64,000 nucleotides of DNA from Blastomussa wellsi. Lineage: Eukaryota; Cnidaria; Anthozoa; Scleractinia; Plerogyridae. Shown here piece after piece: positions 23,001 to 35,000 of the stretch; within the stretch, counting starts at the first letter, position 1; each line of letters begins with the position of its first letter. The position numbers and the translations under genes are program-made. The DNA lies in contig OX393572.1 of assembly GCA_947652115.1 (NCBI GenBank), positions 10,473,594 to 10,537,593 of the forward strand, written 5' to 3'. Under the pieces are notes generated by a model. That model was not told the origin of the DNA. It was given only the letters and a program-made list of their open reading frames with translations, and made no database searches.

Positions 23001-26000
23001 CTTTCCCGTAAAACTGTGAACACCAGAAAAAATTTCTGGAATGTTTATTGTGTAGTGACCAATCGCGGCAAAGTTCAGGACATGCGAACAAACCTCAGAA
23101 CCACAAACGAATGACCGTTGCTGTTTGTGGTTTAGTTTTCTCAAGCCTGACTGACTTTATATTGACACTGACACTGCTCGATTTGAGCAGGCGACCTCCT
23201 GATTAGACTCAATTACCAGCCGCTGTTCGGGAACCGGAGCCCGCGCTCCTCCCCGAACTCACGGCTGGACGCGTGAGAATGCCATTGTTGATTTCCGCCG
23301 AGCACGAGTCCTTTTTGTCCTCGGATCAATGGAGAAAGATGCTGTCAACAGTTTGAGCAGAATCTATGAAGAGCGATGGATGGATTTGTAGTCCTTTGAC
23401 ACAACACTTAACCACTAGCTTATACTGTCGATGTTAAAATATTTGGACCTGAACCTTACGCGTATATTGGAACATTTCAAGCTATGTTTAAAATATAACA
23501 AGATGAGATTTCTGTTTGATACTTTTAGTATTTGTGGTTGGTTTTAGGCCGTAGCCCATGGTGATCCTTTTTGGCAATTCCACACTTTTCCTCCCCGACT
23601 CGTACCTAGTAACAATTGCTTGAAGTATTAAAAGAACAATTTAGCTATCACGTTGTTTGAATCGATAACCGAACAAAGGCTTTTTGCGGCCTTCACTCTT
23701 CCTTGATCTGCTGCATGGCGAAGAGATTTTGTTGACGCGACAACACTGGGCGAGAAGGCACGCCACGCTTTTCTATTATTCGTTTCAAACTTTTCCTTCG
23801 ACTGGCGGTGAATAGTTTTTGTATTTTCTCGGAGCTCTTCAAAGTGCTTTGACTTTTCGATGCCAACATCGAAATAAGAGCAAGAACAAGTTGCTGGTAT
23901 TGGCGCGTGTGTACATTTAGGCTTGCTTTCCGAGTCTTAGTTCACATCCGGTGACATCTGAGAATGCATTAATTATTATTATTTTAAATACGTCACAGAC
24001 ATGGATGGCCGCTCACACGTCCAGCCGTTCTTCTCGGGGAGGACTCGAGAGAGCGGCGGAAATCGAGCCTACCTCCTGATTGGCGGAAATCAATAATGGC
24101 AATCTCATGTGTCCAGCCGTGTGTTTGGGGAGGAGTGCGGGCTCCGATTCCCGAACAGCAGCTGGTAATCAAGCCTACGAGATAGCAGGATGAACTAAAA
24201 AGAAGTGGGAATTTTGAGAACTCTCCAAATGGTTGCCATGACATACCGGTATGAAAATGCTTCATAGTCAAAGTTTAGACTTGAACCCCTATTACGCAAA
24301 ATGGTAAGTGGCAAATACTCCACGCTTGATATATCAACATTTGAGCCTGTTACTGGAGGATGTCAATGGGGTATAGCTCTAGTCAGTAAACAGCTAAAAA
24401 TAAGCCAAAAAGCAGCAAAATAGAGCTTAGTCAGTTAATTTGTACGATTTTTTGACTTTCATGAGCAGGTAGACTGTCTCCTCGTGTTAAGTAGACTTCG
24501 AGAAGTCCCTCTTTTTCCTTGAGTTCCAGCACGGTTTACTGGCGTAAAAAATAACAAATCGCGGATATTAAAATTCCATTTTCCCGAAACACGAAAAAGA
24601 GAGAGTAATGTACTCTTTTATCCTGCTCTTGCGTAAAGAAAAGTGTCAAAGAAGGAGTATTTAGAGAATGAAAAATTGAGAAATGCAAATTGATAAATAT
24701 GTACCTTTATCATTCTCTATAGACGATTCTAACTATTCATCCAAAATAAACAGGGAATACTCATTTATTACCGGAAATCGAATTCTTTCCTTTTCAAATA
24801 AATTGAATGGACCCAACGATTTTGGGAATCAATTGTACAAATCTACTTGCTTTGTGCTACCATGTTTACAATCATTGCCCTTTCACTAGACCTGGAATAA
24901 GTCAGATAACAGAATTTGACGCAAGCATTCCGTTGGCAGAATAAGGCATTTTTGAGCTTCTACGGGCATGTTATGAGCTATTCCTTTCCCCTCCGCTGGT
25001 CGATATAGGGGCTGAACCCAGCCGCGAGGGTTCAGCCCTCAGGGAAGTGATTTCTACCACCATTTCCGACAGGAAGAATAAGCCATTTTACTGTGCTATG
25101 CATATATAATTATTATGTGAAGCACCAAAATCATTGAGGACAGCTTTAGGTTAGTTGTTAATTACCGATGCCTCATTTAAGGGACATTACGATAATTGTA
25201 TAGGTTTTCATATCTTCATAAATCTTCCAGAGGACTCGCGACTCACAACCATGTAGAATAAAGTGGTGTAATCACGAATACCCCTGTAAAACTCCCTACC
25301 ATTGTCTGTCATAAAATGAGTTGTGCACACAAGAAAAGAAATAGTCTCGCAAAGAAGCGGCCGTGAGGAAAGCCTGAAATCAGTATCTACAGCCACAGGC
25401 AGAGTGCAGGCATGGAAAATGTTACAAAATATGAGAGAATAACGGTCAAACAAGTCATGCAATCTCAAACAGTACACTCAACAATGAACAAAAAACAGGA
25501 AAAATGATGTATTAGACATCTGAGAGGACTTCAAAGTAAACTGAAATTTATTTGTATCTAACAATTGTTATTTGTTCTAGAAGGTGTTCACCCTTTGGCT
25601 GTTAAGTATTGCATACGCTAAAAAGTTTATCTTCTTTTATACGTTAGTTAATTAATATTTTGTTGTTTATACGGTTACAATAGCAAAAAACATCTTTATA
25701 CGCTAAACAGTTAACCCCATTGACACCCTCTTACTGAGGTCCTCGGATGAATTAGGTAGCAGACAAACGTTGTGTTTCAGAAATTCTTATCTGTTAAATC
25801 AGCTTTTTTTGTATTTTATTTTAAATCAGCTTTTTGAAAAAAAGGCCAAACTAAATGACTGTATTACCTACCAGTATTACATGTACATGAAATTTTTGTG
25901 ACACTTTGATTTTTGCAAATCAAATGTCCCAAAAAGTAAGTGTTACTTTGTGAACATAGGATGCTACAGAAATTAAGTGTCTATTATCATGCCCATTATT

Positions 26001-29000
26001 AAAGAAAAGATGAATTTATTTATTACCAATAAAACATTGCATAAGTGTGGAATAAAAGGAAACTAAAAATTTCATGTAATAAGATGAATTCTTTGTTGTG
26101 GCAATAGAGCTAAGTACAATATAGAAGAATCCTCACCAGGAAAACTAAAATGCAGCTCTGCACATGTTGCGTTATAAGGCTTTCATGTACTACATTATAC
26201 ACGTACGTAGGGATATGTGTGATAATAGGAACCGTGTAGCAGCGTGATATGAATTAGTGATCCATTATTGAGTGTGTTTAGGTGCCAAGGGAAGGCAATA
26301 TTGCTGAAAGCCCAAATAACCCTGGGTTACTACCCTCAAAGAGGAAATTTGAGAGTGTTCCCTCAGAGCTTAAAATACTTGCCCCCATTGGGATTTGAAC
26401 CCACCACTTTTGGATTCTTAGTCTGATAAATTGAAATTATTTCAGGTCTTTACCTTATTGGGGCTGCTGCATGGGGTTTGACTATATTCTGTTTCTATTT
26501 TTTGTAGGTGGTGCATACATTCCTCCAGCAAGACTCAAGATGATGCAAGAAGGTATTGAGGATAAGAGCAGGTAGGTTGGCGTACAAGCTCATGATTCCA
26601 AAACTATTGTTGGAATATTTCTTGTCTTGCGAAATACATGTACAAAATTTAGTCAACTAAGCAGTGCTATCTGGTAAAGCTGCAAAGGACAGTCCAGCGG
26701 GGAAACCACCAAAGACAAGGCATTGGCAGTTTATGTTAACCTATTAGGCAGGACTGTCAAACTTGTACCTGTACGTAACTAATTGTTGACAGACAGCAGT
26801 TTCCTTTGTTGGTTGCTTTCGTCATGGAAAAGACCTGAAAAAAGCTCATCATTTGGTTGCTTTTTGGTGATTTCAGTGTCCATATATATAGCATATTTCA
26901 TGCTATTCCTACTGTTAGCCCTTACAACTCACTTTCTGTTAGTGGTTTCCTTCTACATGACTGTACAAAGATGCCTGACATTTTCACTAGTATTAATTTA
27001 ATGGCTAGTGAAAGCCCAAAACCTGTTAGTTGAAAGAAAAGTGTTACTACTCTGGCTAGTTGGTTTCTGTTAGCCCTGAATTATTGTGTTATGAACAGTG
27101 TTCATTGGTTTTGTAATTTGTAATAATTGTGAACCCGATTTTAATTTCAGTGAAGCATATCAGCGTCTCAGTTGGGAAGCTCTGAAGAAAAGTATTAATG
27201 GTCTAGTCAACAAGGTAATCACAAATTAAACTGAAAAAAAAATAGAAATTTATTTCTCTTGTGTTTGTTCAAGGTTTTGGGTCTGTTGGTGAGATATCGT
27301 ATCCAACAACTACAAAGTATAGTTTGTGCAATAAGTGAGATAATTATTGCATGTTGACTGGTTGAGAGCTATGGTCACAGTATAAGGCAAAAAACTGGTA
27401 AATTTTCTGTGTTATTGTTGGTGTACACTCTCGTAGACCATGGAGCTGATGCCATAAACCCGGGGTATCCAATCGATGAAATCGATAATCGATGACAATC
27501 GATATCAATCGATACCAATCGATATTAATTAATCGATTGGTATTGATAATCGATGACCAATCGATGGCGAAGATTCGTGTGGTTATCGATTGGTATCGAT
27601 TATCAATACCAATCAATAAAAAATTGTTATCGATTGGTATCGATTGGTTGCAGATTGACAGAACGGTAATCGGCGAGTAAAAACAACAATTAAGTACGTT
27701 GTAATTGTAAACAAAACTCATTTTAATGTTAGCAGGAGAACAACGCTCTCTTCTCTGTCTTCAACGTTAATGTCCAGTCCTCAGGATTCCTTTAATTTTA
27801 ATTTTAACAAATCAAAAGTTTGTTCCATGGCCCAACCTATAGACTTCCAAAAACGGAAAGTAGTTCCATCGTGCCTTCACAGAAAAATTCTGGTAGCAGA
27901 AGTTGTGCTTTTGCAAACAATTTGCCGGAGGACCTCATTGGGACTTCACTCAGCTGGACTCAACTTTACTTGACAGCCACACATCTCAACTTTTCGTTTA
28001 ACCTCCCGAGCTTGCCGTTCTGGAAGCCGAACCTGAACATTGACAGGGACATTTATACCTCCTCCACGTCGCCATCTTCCCTTTGTATCGTCAAATGGAG
28101 GTCCTGTCACAGTTCTAGCAAAAGGAGCAAATACAACAATATTATGAGAACACTACACCGAAATAACAATGCGTGTGTTTTGAATTGTTTTTTGCAGTTT
28201 TAATAAAAATAAATTATTCACTTACACAGAAATATTTGCATGTAATTGCCATAGAGGATCTACAAGCTCGGACTGGAGGTGGCCGAGCTGTCCACGATGG
28301 TTCACCACTCTAAACGCGTTTCCGCGTTCTCCCCTCTTCTTGTTTGCTGTAAACTCTTCGCCGACACGCACCTCAAAACGGCAAAGATGATATCCTTTCA
28401 CGACGCCCCTTATGCTAAGCAAAGCCTCTACCCCGACGTCTTGTGTAGACATAATGTCACGGGAAGGCAATGGCGGGCAAGCGGGTAATTCTAGTACACG
28501 TGCAACGGGGTATATTCTTTGTGTTGAGAAGACTGGGTCGGACTTCGTACCCAGGGCTTCCTAAAAATGGCGGATGATCGAATAGGTAGTGTGCGTGACG
28601 TCTGTTCGAGATCCCTGAGCCAATCGATACCAATCGATGAACTGTTTTTGTGTGGTTATCGATTGGTCATCGATTGGCCGATACCAATCGATACCAATTA
28701 ACTAATTTTATCGATTGATATCGATTGATCGATTGGATTTCCGATCATCGATTTCCATCGATTGGATACCCCGGGCATAAAATGTCTAAAAAACCTTTGC
28801 AGTGAATGACAGATGTCATTTCTATGGTCAATAATGGGAAAATGTGGTTGTTGAATGAATGTCTTGATTCATACATTATACTTATACATGTATGTCCAGG
28901 TGAAATAACTTGTCAATTGAAAACATTTCATTCTGTACCAGGTTAACACATCAAACATTGGCAATATTGTAAGAGAGCTTTTCCAGGAAAACATTGTAAG

Positions 29001-32000
29001 AGGAAGGTATGTTTTACGTATGTTTAATTTCTTCCACTGAGTTTAATACTTGTGACGCTGAAGTGTGTAAAAAAAATACACTCACGTCTTCAGCAGGAGC
29101 TTTCTGCTAACTATGCCGCAGGCTTGGATATCATAATACAATCTGAATGTGCCTTGTTATCTTGCTGTTGCAGAGGAGTGCTGTGTCAGTCAATCATGCG
29201 AGCCCAGGCGGCATCACCAACATTCACACATGTGTATGCTGCACTTGTGGCCATTTTGAACACGAAGGTTTGTCAATTGAAACTTCATTCATGATATAAA
29301 CAAAACCATTAGGTAAATGTACCGGTAAAAATATTACACCAAGACAAACAGTGCTGTTTTATTATTTCGAAATTCGCAGAAGTACAGGAATATTAAAAAG
29401 TCATCTGATGCAAAAACAGTTTCTTTGTAATCTAATAATTAATAAATGAATTTCAAGTAAGAATTTCTATTGGGCTGAATTCAAGTTTACTTAGCTTCAC
29501 TCCCAGCGAAGTGTCCCATTTTGCTGGAGCTTGTCACAATTTCCATAAAATGGAGCAACTTGGAGTGAAATGTGTGTCCATGAAAGGGTCCCAGCATATA
29601 ATTAATTTTGCTAGTATCCATTTATACACCTGGGTTAAGGGAGACCCTATGAGAGTGAAATGTCTTGTCTGAGAACACAGCACAATGATGATGGCCAGTG
29701 CTCCAAGCTTACCACTCTGTCCAGTATCCAGGACACTTACTATTCAGACTACTATGCCACTCATGTACAGTATAACAGTCTAGAGGAAGGCTTCATATAG
29801 CACCTATATGAAGTTCATTGTAAGATTATGTAATAACAAAATCAATGCGTGCGCTCTGATTGGTCAATCAGCTATGGTTTATTGTGCTGGTAAACCCATG
29901 GAAAAATCGCGCGTCTTCTGAATTATTATATAAAAGCAATATAGCACACTTTCTATGGGTTTATAGGGGTAATAACGCACTTGGGAAGTTTGGGAGAACA
30001 CTCAAAAAGTTTGTAAATCACTCGCCTGCGGCCCGTGATTAATATTGTTTTCAATTAGTCATGGTTTTAATAGTTTAAACCAAACTCGGCCCATCATGTT
30101 TTGGATGCTGTCTAAACTTGTGCAGTGTTGGGAACTGGCTGAGATTTCATATCAATCAATGATCAGAAACAATCAAATTGACCCAACCAATCGATCATCA
30201 ATTATTAATAATAGAAAATTCCATTGATAAAGAAACCATGTCTTTTTCACCAAAATTAGCACTATCAGAATTAATAAACAAAATACAAAACCTGGCACGT
30301 TCAGTGTGTTGCACAGTGTTTTGGAACACAACAAAAATATATGAAGTGTAGGAGAGAAGGGCTGTTCAATGGAAGCCACTGTTGTAAGTCCATTAAAAAG
30401 ACAACACACAAGTTTTTATATGTGCTTATTTGTCACTGATAACTTTTTACATTTGCCTGCAATAACAGATTTTTGATCAATAATTGATTATAATCAAGTG
30501 CACACCAGTATCAGCTCTAATTCCAAAGAGCATCTACACTGTAGTATAATAATATGATGTATGTGAAGAACAACATTGCTTGAACTGAATTAGATCACTA
30601 GTTTTGACAGGAGAACATGACTTTTTTTCTTCCCTGTCAACAGTTTCCCAAAAATGGAGAACTTCTTCTACGTCGACTTGTGTTGCTGTTCCGACGAGCC
30701 TACAGAAGAAATGACAAGGTACATGTACATTAATTAAGCCTGAAGTCAATAGTGCCCTTTTATTTATTGGGAGGTGAGGAATCAGCATGTCAAATTATCT
30801 CAAACTGTGCCTCTGTTTTACAGACATTGTACAGAAAAATAAAAACCAGCTTACTTGGGGAGGCTATTTGCTTTATATTTGTTCACTAAAGTGCTATTAC
30901 CTGGTGTCTTGAGTTTTAATTCATAAGTATTTTAGAATTTAATTTTCCAATCAAGATGGAGCCAGAAATGGTGAAAAGGTGACTATTTTATTGCGTGAAA
31001 GATTTTTTCAGGTTGTGACTGCAGGTGGGAGTCAAAGTGGTTCAGAACTTTTCAGGCTTTTATTTTTAACAACACTTGTAGCTCAGGAGCATTGGTACTA
31101 ATCACAGGATAGGACGTTCTGTCCACAGTAAGTGATTAACCCTTTCTTACTTTTTTGTGCGACAGGCTGTGTGCTTATCCTCTACAAGGTTCATTGCTCA
31201 TTTAGTCAATCAACAAGTGGTAAGTTTGTGCAACATAACTGTGGCGATGGGTGGGTGGGGACTTATTTTATGATGGAGCTCAATGCAAACCCTACAGTCA
31301 TTAAACAAACACAAATTGCGAGGCCTGCATTGTAATCAGGAAAGACTCTTCGATCTTTCTTTAAGAGCTACAACTAAATATTAGCCCATTGACCTATATT
31401 AGGAAGGGCTTAATTTTGGAAGAACTTTGATTTGTATCTGAGATTTGCATAGCAATCATGAATGACCGGCTACCACTTTGAGCACACAAACACTGGGGAG
31501 AGGAAAAAGAGAAGATGGGCAGGGGTGGTGCGGTGGTGTCACTGCGATTTCGGAAATGTGTTATTGTTACTGCTGTTTAGCTCCTCAGCAGTGCAATTTG
31601 TTGAATGCAATTCCACAATCTGGACGATCAGTCTTTTAAACAACAAAATGCTATCAAATGCAGCTTCGATACAATCATACACAGGTCAGAGGTCTATCTT
31701 TCAAGCAAGAGTCAGACATGGTATCCGATACAGACAGATTGATTGACAAATTTCAGTAACAACCAGTCAAAATTTTCCGTCCCTCTGTGGATGGACAGTT
31801 CACTTAACACTTCACCCTAGTTTCCGGGCAGACGGTAATTTGCACCCTCCACCCTCCCGGGTTGCCACAAAGCTCTTCACAATGTCTCATAGGATTGGCT
31901 GGGAAAATTATATACAAACAATAATAGCAATGGACCTAGACCTAAAACAATAGAGCTTCGTGGTATCAAGACCCAATACCAGGGGGTCCATGGATGAGGG

Positions 32001-35000
32001 GTCAGACAAAACAGCAAATATTATTTGATCTAGCCCAGGACCATGATAATTGGCAATGCCCCAGGCAGGATTGCAGAGGATGATGATGATGATGACGACT
32101 GAACATGTAATCAATGTCTGATGATTCTTTGTCTACAGGCCCATGAGATTTTAGCACTGGAAGTTCTAACACTGCTTCTTCACAAACCCACAGATGATAG
32201 TGTGGAAGTTGCGGTGAGTGCATGGCTACCATCAGTAAATGAGTAATAAATAAATATATTTGAGCTCCAGTGAAGCTTGTTGTTTAAAATTTGAACTTAT
32301 AGGGGACAAAGATTATAATTATCTTTATTAAAAACTAGTCATAGCCTGAGTTTTGATTGGTTTACAGGCCATGATATATGAGCCGTATACCATAGAATGC
32401 AAATATGGCAGGTGCACTCGCACCTGTTGGATATGAGATAGTTTTAGCCAACTACGTATGTACTTACGGCGTAGTTGACTATCTATTATCTCCTGTCCAT
32501 CACATGCTCAATACATGGAATTATTGTTATTATTGGACATTCCACAAAAAGCATAACAAAATTATTACTTTCTCTTTAAACCCGAGCGCCATATATGGGG
32601 GTGGATTTCCTACAGATTCCTACGGTGACTCCACATATTGTTAACTCATTCAGGATGCTTGCATTCCCTTACTTGGTTTCCTGATTATTCCTGCCAGCAG
32701 GATAATCATTTATTATTTGATATAATTATAAACATGTAAGATAAAATGTTGAACACATTTTTTTCATGTTCAAATTTCACCTTGAGGGTTTTTAAGCATT
32801 TATCATCAAGAGAAGACTATAGGTGTAGTGACAATCACTTTTTCCAATTCTCAAGGCTTTGGTTACAGGTTTATGAGAATTTAATTCCTTGTTTTCTCAT
32901 TTTTCTTTTAATGCCAGATTGGGTTCTTAAAGGAAGTAGGAATGAAACTGACAGACGTATCTTCAAGAGGTGTTCATGGTATGTCAGAACATTTGTTTGA
33001 TTCAACACATTACGATTTAAAATTATGACAGAAGGAAAAATGTGTCTTAGTTTGAAGGTGTTACTGGTGCTTTTTACAGCTAAAGAGAACACTTTAATAT
33101 TTAATAGCAGGGTCACAAATAGCAGTTGCTCATTTGGCAATGGCTGACCAACATTTGCCAATGTACAATTTAATTCCAGCTGTAGTCAGACAGAATGACT
33201 GGACAACTTTTTAATGTCTTCCAATGCAAACGCCAATGTTTTTTGTTCACAATGCTTTATTGCTCAAGGAGTCCTGTAATATGACATCCAACATCACTAC
33301 AGTTTTGTCCGATCAAAATGGTGACTTAGTTGGCCTTGTGTCCTTTCATGGGAAAAACCTTATTTGCAGCCCTGATAATTGTAACCAATCAATTTTATAA
33401 TCAGTACTTTTATTATTTTTTTGCAGCTGTGTTTGAACGACTACGGAACATTCTCCACAGTGCTGAAATTGACAAGCGAGTCCAGTACATGATTGAAGTG
33501 ATGTTTGCAGTTAGAAAGGATGGCTTTAAGGTATTTATGTCAATTATCATTTTTACATGTACTTGTGTTCATGAGAAATATTTTTCTACTGAAAATCATG
33601 TAACAAGCCTGTAAACAGACATAATGAATGCTTGGGGCTTTGAATAGGATCATGCTGCAGTGCCTGAAGACCTTGACCTTGTGGAAGAGGAAGATCAAAT
33701 AACACATTTATTGCGGCTTGAAGAAGCATCAAACCCAGAGGACATTTTAAGTAAGTTTACTGTCAGCAAAAATCTTACTAGCAGTATCTCAGAATATATG
33801 ATCTTTTCCATACAAACACCACCATAACAGAAAGTACTGCCCATTTGATTATAGGCCTGCACATGCTGGGCTCATGGAGATAAAAGTTAAAACTATCCCG
33901 TTTGGTGTAAGAAACAGTTACTGTACCACAGGAAAGTAGTGCTCTATAGCCTCAATCATTTTATTCACAGACTTAAACATTAGAGCCACCTGCCAAAACA
34001 TAAAAAACAGTAGTACCACAACAAAATACACTGGGGTCTTATTAGAACCAACTTCATGAGAATGATAATCACATGAAGGCACATTAGTGTTAAGCATTGT
34101 GCAACAGTTTGTTTCCCAAAATATTGACTAAAAGTTCAGTGTTTTTCATTGTGTACAACCAGAGCTTGTTATATTGAGTAAAACTGAAAATAAAATCATT
34201 TTTTAATCTTCTTCAGATGTTTTCAAGTTTGACCCAAATTTCTTGGACAATGAAGAGAAATACAAGGAAATCAAAAGAGGTGGGTCCTCATACATTACTT
34301 GTTTGTGTCGTTTACATATGTTTTTTCATTTTGTTATTACTTTGTGAAGTGCAGTACCCCAATGGATAGCAAGCTTAACTCCAAATTAAAGTGCACCTAA
34401 CACCAAAATATTTTTTTCGCTAAAATACACCTTTGTATCAGTTCGAAACACATTTACTCCTTTTCAATCAATAGCCCGAATTTAGTAAAAAGGAGAAACG
34501 AAAGGTGAAATACGTTTCGAACTGGTACAAAGGTGTATTCTAGCAAAAAAATATTTTCCATTGGTGTTAGGTGCACTTTAAGTGTTCCAGATTCAAGTAA
34601 AGGCCAAGTTCACTTCCTTGTGTTCTTGGGCAAAACACTTAACTTTCGCTGCGTCTCTTCACCCAGACCTGTGTATAAATGGGAACCAGGGAATTTATTG
34701 CTGGGGGTAACCCTACTATGGACTCGCATCCCATCCAGGGGGGAAAAGAAATAATCCTCTCACTTAATGCTACAGAAACTGGAATAAACCCCAGCAGTAT
34801 GAACTGTTAGGCCTGATGTGGGCTTTACCTGTTTTACTAGATATTCTTGGCGAAGGTGATTCAGATGGCTCTTCAGGTGATGATGACGATGATGATGATG
34901 AAGATGATGATGACGATGAGGAAGGAGAAAACAAAGGTATTTGTACAAGGAATGTAATGAGTTTCTTTATTACTGTATATACTGCCATTACATCAAACCA

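Larger units (their letters stand above)
22317..26507. other. CWC22 intron 3, 4.2 kb
   Basis: This intron separates the Arg/Asp-rich N-terminal exon from the MIF4G exons. It holds a run of CGCGAGAAA-type repeats (22427-22510), a 15-bp-arm hairpin, a long inverted repeat (23204-24178) and a tRNA-like B-box fragment near 26385-26430 on the minus strand (GGGTTCAAATCCC). No nested gene is supported. Confidence 0.5.

Noticed and set aside
34760..34988. His-rich and Ser-rich antisense frames
   Set aside because: They are the reverse of the GATGATGAC acidic tract in CWC22 exon 15.
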